Shown here: positions 1 through 9,075 of the stretch, in pieces
Layout of the letters: each line of letters starts with the position of its first letter
Numbering within the stretch: the first letter of the stretch is position 1
From: Collinsella sp. TF08-11AT
Lineage (GTDB): Bacteria; Actinomycetota; Coriobacteriia; Coriobacteriales; Coriobacteriaceae
Assembly: GCF_003437035.1 (NCBI RefSeq)
Contig: NZ_QSRL01000016.1
Coordinates: forward strand, 1 to 41,500
Length of the DNA: 41,500 nt
Direction of reading: 5' to 3'
The notes under the pieces: model-generated
Database searches by the model: none
The model's input: only the letters and a program-made list of their open reading frames with translations
Told to the model about the DNA's origin: nothing
Program-made: the position numbers and the translations under genes

Positions 1-94
1 TACGGGTGCATCATCGACGTCTTCAATACAGAAAATATCAGTGCGGAATGTTCTGAAAAATAACACCAGGGCGGGCCCGGACGAAAACAACCGA

Positions 95-1123
95 CTACAG
101 GTCGATGTGCGATTCCTTGATCGGGAACGGCTCGGCGAAGTGGCAGGCGCAGCAGTGACCCGGTGCAACTTCCTTAAACTCAGGAAGCTTCTCGGAGCAG
201 ATGCCCTGCGCGATCGGGCAGCGCGTGTGGAAACGGCAGCCGGTCGGCGGATCCAGCGGCGACGGCGGGTCGCCAGCGAGGATGATGCGTTTGCGGGTCT
301 TCTGGATATCTGGATCGGGCACCGGCACGGCAGACAGCAGCGACTGCGTGTACGGGTGGTGCGGCTCACTGTAGAGCGTCTTCCAGTCCGAAACCTCGAC
401 CATCTTGCCCAGATACATAACGGCAACGCGATCAGAAATGTGCTGCACGACAGAGAGGTCGTGAGCAATGAAGAGATAAGCCGTACCGAACTTGTCCTGG
501 AGCTCCTTAAGAAGGTTCAGAACCTGGGCCTGAATGGATACGTCAAGCGCAGAGACGGGCTCATCGCAGATAATCAGCTTGGGCTTGAGCGCAAAGGCGC
601 GGGCAATGCCGACACGCTGGCGCTGGCCGCCCGAGAACTCATGCGGATAGCGGTTGATGTGCTCGGGGTTCAGTCCAACGACGTCGAGAAGCTCGCGGAC
701 ACGCTCAATGCGCTCCTCTTTGGTGCCCACGCCGTGAATGGTCATGGGCTCGGAGACAATCTCGCCGATGGTCATACGAGGATTCAGCGAAGCATAGGGA
801 TCCTGGAAGATAAACTGCATCTCGCGACGCATGTCCTTGATCTCATGCTTGCTCATCTCGGCAACATCTTTGCCCTGGAAGAACACCTTACCGGCAGTCG
901 GCTTGGTCAAGCGCATAATCGTGCGGCCCGTCGTGGACTTACCGCAACCAGACTCACCAACCAGACCAAAGGTCTCGCCCGGATAAATCTCAAAAGAGAT
1001 GTCGTTTACAGCAGAGACGACGCGCTTGGAAAAACGCTTGGCGAACATGCCGGACTCAGCGGGGAACTCCTTAGAGAGGTGCTCGACCTTCAGCAGCGGA
1101 GTGCGCTCGTTATTGTCTGCCAT
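95..1123 (-). CDS. oppF: Oligopeptide ABC transporter ATP-binding protein OppF
   Basis: One of the two cytoplasmic ATPase subunits that power the oligopeptide importer encoded by 95-6039. The 342-residue protein shows Walker A GESGCGKS at 56-63, the ABC signature FSGGQ at 163-167, Walker B LIICDE at 183-188 and an H-loop histidine near 221. The C-terminal oligopeptide-transporter extension is intact, with cysteines at about 296, 302, 309 and 324-327 in the GC-x-F-x-x-RC pattern of the family. The start codon directly follows the oppD stop codon, and a GGAGG lies inside the end of oppD, so the two are translationally coupled. It is the last gene of the operon. The 94 bases beyond it hold no recognisable gene or terminator. 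Assignment to the Opp/Dpp family is secure; true substrate range is inferred. Confidence 0.93.
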   Translation of the reverse strand: MADNNERTPLLKVEHLSKEFPAESGMFAKRFSKRVVSAVNDISFEIYPGETFGLVGESGCGKSTTGRTIMRLTKPTAGKVFFQGKDVAEMSKHEIKDMRREMQFIFQDPYASLNPRMTIGEIVSEPMTIHGVGTKEERIERVRELLDVVGLNPEHINRYPHEFSGGQRQRVGIARAFALKPKLIICDEPVSALDVSIQAQVLNLLKELQDKFGTAYLFIAHDLSVVQHISDRVAVMYLGKMVEVSDWKTLYSEPHHPYTQSLLSAVPVPDPDIQKTRKRIILAGDPPSPLDPPTGCRFHTRCPIAQGICSEKLPEFKEVAPGHCCACHFAEPFPIKESHIDL

Positions 1124-2215
1124 TTACGCCTCGCCTCCCTTCTTGGAATCCTTGCGCGTACGAGACGTCTCGGGAGCGTTCTTGAGGAACTCGGGGTCAC
1201 CGGAATAATGGCACGCAGAATAGTGGCCGGACTCGGTGACAACGCGCTCGGGGCGCTGCTTGCGGCACTTATCGGTTGCATAGGGGCAACGAGGCGAGAA
1301 CACGCAGCCCTCGGGCAGGTTCATGAGCGAAGGCGGGTTGCCGTGAATCGGCGTAAGCGGCTTCTTCTCATCGATGGCCTGCTCCGGGATGGAGCGGATC
1401 AGGCCCCAGGTGTAGGGGTGGCGGCTCTCGTAGAAGATTTCCTCAGCAGTACCGAACTCGACGGGACGGCCGGCGTACATAACCATAATCTTGTCGGCCA
1501 TATCGGCAACAACACCCAGGTCATGGGTAATCATGATGATGGCGTTGCCGTTCTTCTCCTGCATTTCCTGCATAAGCTCAATAATCTGAGCCTGGATGGT
1601 AACGTCCAGGGCAGTCGTGGGCTCGTCGGCAATCAGAATATCGGGATCGCAGGCAAGGGCCATGGCAATCATAACGCGCTGACGCATACCACCAGAGAAC
1701 TGGTGCGGATACTCATTGACGCGCTTCTCGGGCTCGGGAATGCCAACGAGGTCCAAAAGCTCAGTGGCGCGCTTGAGCGCCTCCTGCTTGGAGTAACCAC
1801 GGTGCAGACGAAGGCCCTCGCCCACCTGCTTACCAATCTTATAGACCGGGTTCAAGGAGGTCATAGGATCCTGGAAGATCATCGCGATATCGTTACCGCG
1901 AATGTGCTGCATCTCTTCCTCGGTCATGTGGAGGATGGAACGGCCGCGATAGCGAACGTCACCGCCCTCAATCTTTCCCGGAGGCATCGAGATGAGGCCC
2001 ATGATAGTCATGGCGGTCACGGACTTACCGGAGCCGGACTCGCCGACGACACCCAGAGTCTCGCCGCGATCGAGTGTGTAGGACACACCGTCGACAGCGC
2101 GGACGACGCCATCCTCGGTATGGAAATACATCTTAAGGTCATCGACCTCGAGCAGATGCTGGCCCTCGGGAACCGGCTGGTCCTTCAGGTCCACATAGTT
2201 CTTGTTCTTCTTCAT
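1124..2215 (-). CDS. oppD: Oligopeptide ABC transporter ATP-binding protein OppD
   Basis: Second ATPase subunit of the Opp importer (363 aa). Walker A GESGSGKS lies at 58-65, the signature FSGGM at 173-177, Walker B ILIADE at 193-198, and HDLGVV carries the switch histidine. The C-terminal extension keeps the four-cysteine pattern (about 304, 310, 317, 335) that is missing from the second transporter in this window. The ATG lies 2 nt after the oppC stop, with AAGGA about 9 nt upstream inside the end of oppC, which supports this start and operon coupling. The C-terminal tail is rich in Lys, Arg and Ser. The family is certain; OppD rather than DppD is chosen from operon order and length. Confidence 0.92.
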   Translation of the reverse strand: MKKNKNYVDLKDQPVPEGQHLLEVDDLKMYFHTEDGVVRAVDGVSYTLDRGETLGVVGESGSGKSVTAMTIMGLISMPPGKIEGGDVRYRGRSILHMTEEEMQHIRGNDIAMIFQDPMTSLNPVYKIGKQVGEGLRLHRGYSKQEALKRATELLDLVGIPEPEKRVNEYPHQFSGGMRQRVMIAMALACDPDILIADEPTTALDVTIQAQIIELMQEMQEKNGNAIIMITHDLGVVADMADKIMVMYAGRPVEFGTAEEIFYESRHPYTWGLIRSIPEQAIDEKKPLTPIHGNPPSLMNLPEGCVFSPRCPYATDKCRKQRPERVVTESGHYSACHYSGDPEFLKNAPETSRTRKDSKKGGEA

Positions 2216-2217
2216 CC

Positions 2218-3153
2218 TTATGCGTCCTTCATCTTGACGTCGAGGGCGTCGCGCAGACCGTCACCCAGCAGGGTGAAGGCGAGCACCGTCGAGAGAATTG
2301 CCAGACCGGGCATGATCATCATCCAGGGAGCAGTCAGAAGATACTGCTGACCGTCCTGAATCATAGAGCCCCACGAAGGCGTAGGCGGAATAACGCCCAT
2401 ACCGAGGAAGGACAGAGCGGACTCGGTCAGAATAGCGCCACCGATGTTCATGGTCGCATAGACCACGATGGAAGCAACGGAGTTCGGGAAGATGTGGCGC
2501 ATAACGATACGGGCATCGGATGCACCCATAGCGCGAGCGGCGTCAACATAGTCGTTTTCCTTGACCGTCAAGATTGCAGATCGGAAGACACGGGCAATCG
2601 AGGGCCAGCCGAGAATACCGATGGCGATGAAAACATTTTGAAGACCACGGCCGATAACGGCGATCATGGCGACAACGAACAGCACGTACGGGAACGCCAG
2701 GAAGATATCCGCGAAGCGCATGATGATCGTATCCCAGATGCCGCCATAGAAACCGGCCAGGGCGCCCATGATCAGACCGATCACCGTGGAGATGGCGGTG
2801 GCCATAATACCGACGGAAAGCGAAACGCGCGCGCCGTAGATAACTCGGACGAGAATGTCGCGGCCAAGGGCGTCGGTACCAAACGGGTGCTCGGCACACG
2901 GAGCCAGCAGCGAAGTCTCGGCCATGGTCGTCGAGTCAGAAGCCGTCGGCGACCCGAGCCAGGGCTTAGCCCACAGGTCTGCGGTCAAGGCAACCAAAAC
3001 GACGATGATAATCCAGCAGATACCGATAACGGCGAGCTTATTCTTGCGAAGACGCTTGAAAGCGTCGCCCCACAGCGTGCGGGACTTGGCGGGAGCAGAT
3101 GCGGCCTTGGTGGCGGTAGCCTGCTCCTGAGACTGAGAATCAGTTTCCTGCAT
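2218..3153 (-). CDS. oppC: Oligopeptide ABC transporter permease OppC
   Basis: Inner-membrane permease subunit (311 aa) of the BPD_transp_1 family. A charged cytoplasmic N-terminus of about 40 residues precedes the first membrane segment (ICWIIIVVLVALTADLW). It is followed by the OppC-specific GTDALGRDILVRVIYGAR segment and then a run of further hydrophobic helices. The EAA loop that contacts the ATPases is visible as DAARAMGASDARIVMRHIFPN. Its length fits OppC/DppC. A GGGAGG about 8 nt before the ATG overlaps the oppB stop codon, so translation is coupled to oppB. It would pair with OppB to form the translocation channel. Confidence 0.92.
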   Translation of the reverse strand: MQETDSQSQEQATATKAASAPAKSRTLWGDAFKRLRKNKLAVIGICWIIIVVLVALTADLWAKPWLGSPTASDSTTMAETSLLAPCAEHPFGTDALGRDILVRVIYGARVSLSVGIMATAISTVIGLIMGALAGFYGGIWDTIIMRFADIFLAFPYVLFVVAMIAVIGRGLQNVFIAIGILGWPSIARVFRSAILTVKENDYVDAARAMGASDARIVMRHIFPNSVASIVVYATMNIGGAILTESALSFLGMGVIPPTPSWGSMIQDGQQYLLTAPWMMIMPGLAILSTVLAFTLLGDGLRDALDVKMKDA

Positions 3154-3167
3154 GAGACGTACCTCCC

Positions 3168-4205
3168 TTAGGCCTTATCCGACGGACCGCCGAGGCGGAT
3201 ACGCGGGTCGAGGAATGCATAGCTAATGTCGACGAGAAGGTTGATCACCATAACGACGACAACGATGAGCGTAACGCCGCCCATAACGATGGGCCAGTCG
3301 CGCATGCTAATGGCGCGGTAGACCTCAGAGCCGATACCGGGCCAGTTAAAGACCGTCTCGGTCAGGATGGCGCCCGAAAGCATGCCGCCGAAGTCGACAC
3401 CAATATAGGTAACAACGGGGATGAGTGCATTCTTAAGCGCATGCTTGACGATGATCGCGCGATTGGAGAGACCCTTGGCCTTTGCCGTGCGGATGTAATC
3501 CTGATTCATGACGTCGAGTAGCTGCGAGCGCATGATGCGGGCAGCATAGGCGGTCGAAACCGAAGCCAGCGTGATGGTCGGAAGCACATAGTGCATCCAA
3601 TCCTGATACTGAGAGCTGGAGCCGCCGGCACCCGAAATCGGCATGGAGAAAGCGCCGCCGGTGGCATCCTTAAGGATGACGCCAAAGAACAGCTGCAGCA
3701 GCATGCCGAGCCAGAAGGCAGGAACAGCAACGAGGATCGACGTGGTGAGCGTTACCAAAATATCCCAGAAGGAATAGCGCTTTACCGCCGAAATGATACC
3801 CGCACCGATACCCATGATTGCCTCGAGCACAATGGCGCACGCGGCGAGTTTAACCGTATACGGATACTTCTGGGCAAAGATTTCCGCAACCGGCAGCTTG
3901 CGCTGATACGAATTGCCCAGATCGCCATGAAGCAGACCATTCATGTAATTCAAGTATTGGTCCACAAGCGACGTTGGAACGGGATCGCCGTTCTCGTCAA
4001 GGATCGCGTTGCCGTCCTCGTCCGCCTGGACCAGGTGATAGCGCACGCGAAGTTGAAGCTCTACCTCGGGGGACAGAGCCTTGTCTCCACCGATCAGCTT
4101 GATCGGGTCTCCCGGCACAATATTCTGGAGGGCGAACAGAATCAACGTAACGCCCAAAAATACCGGGATGAACTGAAGCACACGTTTAACGATGTACTTA
4201 CCCAT
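3168..4205 (-). CDS. oppB: Oligopeptide ABC transporter permease OppB
   Basis: First permease of the Opp importer (345 aa). The N-terminal membrane segment IPVFLGVTLILFALQNIVPGDP is the OppB/DppB hallmark. A periplasmic loop containing LHGDLGNSY follows, then five further hydrophobic stretches and an EAA loop (RTAKAKGLSNRAIIVKHALKNALIPV). A segment of about 25 residues before the LHGDLG motif is rich in Asp, Glu and Asn (residues about 60-82). The ATG has GGGGAG 5 nt upstream. It follows oppA after a 157-nt gap that holds a strong hairpin, so it is probably expressed below the level of the binding protein. Confidence 0.92.
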   Translation of the reverse strand: MGKYIVKRVLQFIPVFLGVTLILFALQNIVPGDPIKLIGGDKALSPEVELQLRVRYHLVQADEDGNAILDENGDPVPTSLVDQYLNYMNGLLHGDLGNSYQRKLPVAEIFAQKYPYTVKLAACAIVLEAIMGIGAGIISAVKRYSFWDILVTLTTSILVAVPAFWLGMLLQLFFGVILKDATGGAFSMPISGAGGSSSQYQDWMHYVLPTITLASVSTAYAARIMRSQLLDVMNQDYIRTAKAKGLSNRAIIVKHALKNALIPVVTYIGVDFGGMLSGAILTETVFNWPGIGSEVYRAISMRDWPIVMGGVTLIVVVVMVINLLVDISYAFLDPRIRLGGPSDKA

Positions 4206-4235
4206 ACCACTCCCCTATCTAGGGATTAACCTAAA

Positions 4236-4265
4236 TGGGATGCCGATCGCCAGACCGGCATCCCA
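4236..4265 (-). terminator. Intercistronic hairpin between oppA and oppB
   Basis: A perfect 10-bp stem (TGGGATGCCG pairing with CGGCATCCCA) encloses a 10-nt loop. In the direction of transcription (minus) it is followed by ATTTAGGTT, a poor U-tract. I read it as a partial terminator or mRNA-stabilising hairpin that lets the binding protein be made in excess over the membrane parts. This position is common after binding-protein genes in ABC operons. Confidence 0.6.
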
Positions 4266-4362
4266 AAATTACCATCAGCCAGTTTACCCCAGGTTAGGGA
4301 GAACTGTATGTTTCCCATGAGGTCTACGTAAATACTTGACCCTCATGGAAGCTGCAAAACTC

Positions 4363-6039
4363 TTAGGCGAGCTCAGCGGTACCCAGATCGGCGTGCTTCT
4401 GCGGATCGACATAGAGGTACTTGACGCGATCGGAGCCGACGATGGTGTGCGTGTAGAACATCACCGGGATAACCGGGCAGTCAGCGGCGACCATAGCGTC
4501 AGCCTCCTGCATCTTGGCGATGCGCTCGTCGTCGTCAACCGTGGCACGGGCCTCATCGACCTTGGCATCGAACTCGGAGTTGTTGTAACCAGAGCGGTTG
4601 TCGCCACCGAGGGAGTCGGAGTGGAACAGCGGGTACAGGAAGTTGTCCATGATCGGGTAATCGGCGATCCAGCCCAGACGGCCGAACTGATAGTTGAAGT
4701 TCTGATACTGCTCAAGCAGGGCAGACCACTCGGGAGTATCGGAGACGGCGGTGACGCCCACCTTGGCGAGGTCGCCGATGATGGACTCCATGATCTCCTT
4801 GTGGCCACCGTCCTGGTTGTAGGACAGGGTCACATTGATGCCACGATCGCCGTTAGCGCCAGCGGGAGCGACCTTGTCGAGGTACTCGTTAGCCTTGTCG
4901 ACGTCATAGGCGCAGAACTCCCATGCGCCCTCCTTGTAGCCGGCGATTCCCGGAGGAACGATGCCGTCAGCGGGGGTACGGGTGCCCTTGAAGATGGTCT
5001 TGCAGATGGCCTCACGGTTGATAGCCAGGGAGATACCCCTGCGCAGGTCAGCGTTGTTGAACGGCTCGGCCGTGGTGTTGCACGTCAGATAGTACGTGGA
5101 AGGCTCGGAGCCGAGCAGCATGCGCTCGCCATCACCCATGGTGTAGCCATCCTTGGACTCGCCGCGGTCCTTCTTGGCGGCGTCGATCTGAGCAACGGGA
5201 ACGTCGCAGACATCGAGGTTGCCGGCCTGGAACTCCTTGTAAGCGGTCTCCACGTCCTTGATGACCTGGAAGTGGATGGCGTCGATCTTGGCCTTGTCGC
5301 CATAGTAATCGTCAAACTTCTTGAGGTTGATCTCCTGACCATCCTCCCACTTGCCGTCCATCATGAACGGGCCGTTACCGACCGGGGCAAGGTAGAAGCT
5401 CTTGACATCGGACTCGGCGCACTCGGGAACCGGGGACAGAGCCGGGTGAGAGGCGACGAACGGGAAGTCGGCGTAGGCGGAAGTCAGCTTGACGACGAGG
5501 GTCTCGTCATCCGGGCAGGTAACGCCGGACAGCTCGGTAGCATTACCGGCAAGCAGATCGTCATAGCCCTCGACCATGGAAAGGTGGTAGGAGACCTCGG
5601 AAGGACCATACTCGGTAGCGATGGCTGACTTAGTGTTGACCAGGCGCTCCCAGCCGAGCTTGAAGGACTTGGAGGTAACGTCGTCACCGTTGTGGAACTT
5701 AGCCTTCTTGATCTTGAAGGTGAACTCGGTGGCGTCGTCGTTAGCCTCAAAGGACTCGCAAGCCAGCGGAACGATCTCGCCCTTCTCGTTATCGTACTCC
5801 GTCAGAGCGTCGAAGAGCTGGTACTCGACCTGAGTGCCCTGATCCTCCTGGACGTTGTAGGGGTCGATGCAGACCGGGTTGTTGATGTAGAAGTTCAGCG
5901 TCGAACCGGACTCAGAACCGGAAGCGTCGCCGCCCTTCTTGCCGCATGCGGCAAGAAAAGCCATGGAGCTCGCAGCAAGGGTACCGCCGACAAAGGCGCG
6001 ACGACCCATAACGGGCTGGTGGAACATAGAATCAGCCAT
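4363..6039 (-). CDS. oppA: Oligopeptide ABC transporter substrate-binding lipoprotein OppA
   Basis: Extracytoplasmic peptide-binding lipoprotein (558 aa, solute-binding family 5), first gene of the opp operon. A longer frame opens at 6084, but the ATG at 6039 is preceded by AAGGAGGAT at the right distance, so I use that start. The signal has a twin-arginine motif (GRRAFVGG) followed by a hydrophobic stretch and a lipobox FLAAC, with the lipid-modified cysteine near residue 32. This suggests Tat export, then lipidation. The mature protein starts with a Gly/Ser/Lys-rich linker and has the family-5 core, for example KIKKAKFHNGDDVTSKSF and FNNADLRRGISLAINREAI. Peptide specificity is inferred from the family only. 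Confidence 0.92.
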   Translation of the reverse strand: MADSMFHQPVMGRRAFVGGTLAASSMAFLAACGKKGGDASGSESGSTLNFYINNPVCIDPYNVQEDQGTQVEYQLFDALTEYDNEKGEIVPLACESFEANDDATEFTFKIKKAKFHNGDDVTSKSFKLGWERLVNTKSAIATEYGPSEVSYHLSMVEGYDDLLAGNATELSGVTCPDDETLVVKLTSAYADFPFVASHPALSPVPECAESDVKSFYLAPVGNGPFMMDGKWEDGQEINLKKFDDYYGDKAKIDAIHFQVIKDVETAYKEFQAGNLDVCDVPVAQIDAAKKDRGESKDGYTMGDGERMLLGSEPSTYYLTCNTTAEPFNNADLRRGISLAINREAICKTIFKGTRTPADGIVPPGIAGYKEGAWEFCAYDVDKANEYLDKVAPAGANGDRGINVTLSYNQDGGHKEIMESIIGDLAKVGVTAVSDTPEWSALLEQYQNFNYQFGRLGWIADYPIMDNFLYPLFHSDSLGGDNRSGYNNSEFDAKVDEARATVDDDERIAKMQEADAMVAADCPVIPVMFYTHTIVGSDRVKYLYVDPQKHADLGTAELA

Positions 6040-6270
6040 GCCATCCTCCTTATGAGATAGGACAAAGTGAATTCGGCCGGGCAACGTCGAGACAGCCCTT
6101 TCGAACCATTCAAACGCGGTCCGCCGTTATGGCTGGTTATGCAGTGCGGACCAACGTTTCGCAATACAGTAGCGCATTTTATGCACAATATGGCGCTAAT
6201 TCCGGTTAACGGTCGAGAATTTCTTTAGTTGGGCGAAGTATGTGGGGATATTTTGACTCTGTTACAAGTC

Positions 6271-6307
6271 TGTAAACAAAAAGGGTCCCGCACGTGCGGG
6301 ACCCTTT
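6271..6307 (-). terminator. Rho-independent terminator of secG
   Basis: A perfect 28-bp palindrome (6280-6307; GGGTCCCGCAC arm) is followed on the minus strand by TTTTTGTTT. It lies 23 nt past the secG stop codon and upstream of the opp operon, so it separates the glycolysis/secG transcription unit from opp. Confidence 0.88.
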
Positions 6308-6329
6308 ACAAACGTATATACGCCGATGC

Positions 6330-6584
6330 TTAGTAGCCGACGATGCCCTGCGGGAAGAAGAACATGCACAGAACGACACACACGGCAAATACGACAGCCA
6401 TGATGACGGTCAGGCGATCGAGGTTCTGCTCCATGACGCCCGTGGCAGAGCTGGAGTTATACAGCGAGCTAGCGATCATATCCGAAACGCCGGTGCCCTT
6501 ACCGGAATGCATCAGGACGAGAATCGTCAACGCCACGGCAGAGACAGCCCAAACGACAAACAGAAGAATCTGAAACGGACCCAT
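6330..6584 (-). CDS. secG: Preprotein translocase subunit SecG
   Basis: Small auxiliary membrane subunit of the SecYEG protein-export channel (84 aa, typical length). Two hydrophobic helices (about 5-24 and 58-78) flank a polar segment containing HSGKGTGVSD, which matches the conserved SecG stretch between its two helices. The ATG is preceded by AAGGAG at about 7 nt. It sits at the end of the gap-pgk-tpiA(-gpmI) block, which is its usual place in Gram-positive bacteria. A terminator precedes it (after gpmI) and another follows it, so it is probably monocistronic here, with a promoter somewhere in 6600-6690. Confidence 0.95.
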   Translation of the reverse strand: MGPFQILLFVVWAVSAVALTILVLMHSGKGTGVSDMIASSLYNSSSATGVMEQNLDRLTVIMAVVFAVCVVLCMFFFPQGIVGY

Positions 6585-6651
6585 AGATAAGCTCCTTAAT
6601 AGAACAATTCAAACTCCAGTACTGTACCACAACCCCCAGCACTCCCCCACC

Positions 6652-6680
6652 TGCCATTTGGGGACGGGGTAGAAATGGCA
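6652..6680. repeat. Small palindromic (REP-like) intergenic element
   Basis: TGCCATTT and AAATGGCA form an 8-bp inverted repeat around a G-rich centre with GGGGAC and GGGG. It lies between the gpmI terminator and secG. The GGGGAC-containing palindrome resembles REP-type extragenic repeats. Only one copy is visible in this window, so the repeat nature is a guess. Confidence 0.35.
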
Positions 6681-6688
6681 GAAATACC

Positions 6689-6723
6689 AAAAAGGGGGTT
6701 GTCCGGTTGCGGACAACCCCCTT
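6689..6723 (-). terminator. Rho-independent terminator of gpmI
   Basis: A perfect 14-bp stem (6692-6705 with 6710-6723) with a four-base loop, followed on the minus strand by TTTTTGG. It lies 26 nt beyond the gpmI stop codon and ends the pgk-tpiA-gpmI transcript. Confidence 0.9.
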
Positions 6724-6748
6724 ACTAGAAAACGGTATTTGTTTTCTA

Positions 6749-8302
6749 TTAGGCCTCGGTGGCGAGTACGCGACCCGTCATCTCGGCGGAAGGCTCAATG
6801 CCAGCCATGGTGAGCATGGTCGGAGCGATATCGGAAAGACGGCCGTCCTCGATACCGGTGAGCTGCGCCTTCTCATCAACGATGATGAACGGCACACGGT
6901 TGGTGGTGTGAGCCGTAAACGGATGCTTGGAACCGTCGGAAGCAACGTCAAACATGTGATCGGCGTTGCCGTGATCGGCGGTAATCAGCGCAAAGCCGCC
7001 CTTGGCGAGAATCGCCGGGACAACCTTGGACAGGGCATCGTCAACAGCCTCGACGGCCTTAACGGCAGCGTCGAAGACACCGGTGTGACCAACCATGTCG
7101 CAGTTTGCGAAGTTCACGATGTAGAAATCAGCGCGATCCTCGTTGATAGCGGCAACAAGCTTCTCGGTAACCTCGGGAGCGCTCATCTCGGGCTGCAGAT
7201 CGTAGGTAGCGACCTTGGGGGAAGCGACGAGCACGCGCTCCTCGCCCTCCTTGGGCTCCTCGATGCCGCCGTTGAGGAAGAACGTCACGTGGGCGTACTT
7301 CTCGGTCTCGGCGGTGTGCAGCTGCTTCAGGCCATTGGCGGCGATAACGTCGGCCAGGACGTTCTCGGGGAACGTCTTGGGGAAGGCGACCTCGACGTCA
7401 AACGTCGGATCGTACTCGGTCATCGTCACGAAGTGCGAGAGCTTAATCTGCTCGCGCTCAAAGCCATCGAACTCCTTGTCCGTGAACACGCGGGTCATCT
7501 GACGAGCGCGGTCGGGACGGAAGTTGAAGAAGATGGCCGCGTCGCCCTCGTGGATGCCCTCGTTGTGGGCCGCGAAAGGCTCGACGAACTCGTCGCCGCG
7601 CGGATCCTTCTCGTAGTAGGCCTTGATACCGGCAACGGGGTCGGTATCGGCATCGGACGCGTTAACCATGACGTCGTAGGCGCGCTGGATGCGCTCCCAA
7701 CGGTTGTCGCGGTCCATGGCCCAATAGCGGCCCGAAACGGTGGCAACGCGAGCGTCGCAACCGGTCTCCTCGGAGATCTTAGCCAGGAAGGCGCAGAACT
7801 CGCTCATGTAGCCGGCACCGGACTGCGGGTCAACGTCGCGGCCATCCATGAAGGCGTGGACGCGAACGGTCTTGACGCCATGCTGGGCAGCCATCTTGAC
7901 CAGAGCCTCGACGTGGTTCATGTGAGAATGAACACCGCCAGGGCTCATAAGGCCCATGAGGTGGAGAGTCTTGCCGTCAGCCTTGACGTCGTCCATAGCC
8001 TTGACGAAGACCTCGTTCTTGGCGATGGAGCCGTCCTTGATGGCATTGTTGATGCGCGAAAGCTCCTGGAACACGATGCGGCCGGCACCGATGTTGAGGT
8101 GGCCTACCTCGGAGTTGCCCATCTGACCGTCGGGAAGGCCCACGTCCTCGCCCGAAGCACCGAGCGTGGTGTGAGGATACTTCTCGTACAGGCTATCAAG
8201 GAAGGGCGTCTTGGCAGCGGCGACGGCGTTCTCGCCATCGGCCGGAGCAAGGCCGCAGCCATCCATGATGATCAGGAGTGCAGGAAGATGACGCTGTGCC
8301 AT
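6749..8302 (-). CDS. gpmI: 2,3-bisphosphoglycerate-independent phosphoglycerate mutase
   Basis: Interconverts 3- and 2-phosphoglycerate in glycolysis and gluconeogenesis; cytoplasmic, Mn-dependent member of the alkaline phosphatase superfamily. At 517 aa it is full length. The metal-binding Asp of IIMDGCGLAPA (residue 14) and the phospho-serine loop MGNSEVGHLNIGAGR (Ser64) are present. Later metal motifs include HAFMDGRDVDP, NCDMVGHTG and ALITADHGNADHM. The ATG lies 5 nt after the tpiA stop with an AGGA just upstream, so it is co-transcribed with pgk and tpiA. Its insertion between tpiA and secG differs from the classic actinobacterial order. Confidence 0.96.
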   Translation of the reverse strand: MAQRHLPALLIIMDGCGLAPADGENAVAAAKTPFLDSLYEKYPHTTLGASGEDVGLPDGQMGNSEVGHLNIGAGRIVFQELSRINNAIKDGSIAKNEVFVKAMDDVKADGKTLHLMGLMSPGGVHSHMNHVEALVKMAAQHGVKTVRVHAFMDGRDVDPQSGAGYMSEFCAFLAKISEETGCDARVATVSGRYWAMDRDNRWERIQRAYDVMVNASDADTDPVAGIKAYYEKDPRGDEFVEPFAAHNEGIHEGDAAIFFNFRPDRARQMTRVFTDKEFDGFEREQIKLSHFVTMTEYDPTFDVEVAFPKTFPENVLADVIAANGLKQLHTAETEKYAHVTFFLNGGIEEPKEGEERVLVASPKVATYDLQPEMSAPEVTEKLVAAINEDRADFYIVNFANCDMVGHTGVFDAAVKAVEAVDDALSKVVPAILAKGGFALITADHGNADHMFDVASDGSKHPFTAHTTNRVPFIIVDEKAQLTGIEDGRLSDIAPTMLTMAGIEPSAEMTGRVLATEA

Positions 8303-8307
8303 ATGTC

Positions 8308-9075
8308 CTACTCGCCTGCCTTGACGACCATAGAGGCGAAGTCGGCAGCCTTGAGCGAAGCGCCGCCCACGAGGGCGCCGTCAACGTCGGGCTTGGCGAC
8401 GAGCTCGGCAATGTTGCCGGGCTTAGCGGAACCACCGTACAGGACGCGGATACCGTCGGCGAGCTCCTCGCCAAACATCTCCTTGAGGGTCTCACGGATA
8501 GCGCCGCAGACCTCCTGGGCGTCCTCAGCGGTAGCGGTCTTTCCGGTGCCGATGGCCCAGATGGGCTCGTAGGCGACGACGACCTGCTTGGGGCAGGTGA
8601 TCTCAAGTCCAGCAAGGCCAGCCTTGACCTGGTTCACGACGTGCTCGACATAGGTGCCAGCCTCGCGGACCTCGAGGGACTCGCCGCAGCAGAAGACGGG
8701 AACAAGACCGGCGGCAACGAGGGCCTTGGCCTTCTTGTTCTGGTCCTCGTCGGTCTCGTGGAAGTAGTCGCGACGCTCGGAGTGGCCGATGATGCAGTAG
8801 GTGCAGCCAGCGGACTTGAGCATGTCGCAAGAGGACTCACCGGTGAAGGCACCCTTGGCCTCCCAGTACACGTTCTGTGCACCGAGGGCGATGGGGGCAG
8901 CCTGAATGCGGTCATGAACCGTGGTGATGTCAATGGTCGGAGGGCAGACGAGCACCTCGACGCCAGCCGGAACCTCGGGCAGAGCCTGAGCCAGCTCGTC
9001 GGCGAGCTTGGCGGCCTCAGCGACGTCGTTGTTCATCTTCCAGTTACCAGCGATAAGAAGGGTGCGACTAGGCAT
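8308..9075 (-). CDS. tpiA: Triose-phosphate isomerase
   Basis: Interconverts dihydroxyacetone phosphate and glyceraldehyde-3-phosphate (cytoplasmic TIM barrel). The 255-residue length is typical. Catalytic Lys13 is in AGNWKMN, the catalytic His in IIGHSERR, and the catalytic Glu in VVAYEPIWAIGTGK. The phosphate-binding loop VLYGGSAKPGN is present. The frame extends to 9138, but the ATG at 9075 has GGAGG at 9085-9089 with 9-nt spacing and gives the family N-terminus. It overlaps the end of pgk by 8 nt, a sign of translational coupling. Confidence 0.96.
   Translation of the reverse strand: MPSRTLLIAGNWKMNNDVAEAAKLADELAQALPEVPAGVEVLVCPPTIDITTVHDRIQAAPIALGAQNVYWEAKGAFTGESSCDMLKSAGCTYCIIGHSERRDYFHETDEDQNKKAKALVAAGLVPVFCCGESLEVREAGTYVEHVVNQVKAGLAGLEITCPKQVVVAYEPIWAIGTGKTATAEDAQEVCGAIRETLKEMFGEELADGIRVLYGGSAKPGNIAELVAKPDVDGALVGGASLKAADFASMVVKAGE

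Noticed and set aside
41..2350. A 769-codon plus-strand open frame opposite oppF and oppD
   Set aside because: Shadow of two ABC ATPase genes; repeated Leu/Gly/His/Asp-rich segments mirror the duplicated ATPase sequence.
6155..6250. Promoter boxes for opp (for example TTGTGC with TATTGC)
   Set aside because: Matches to the -35/-10 consensus are poor and several overlapping choices exist; no specific promoter can be supported.
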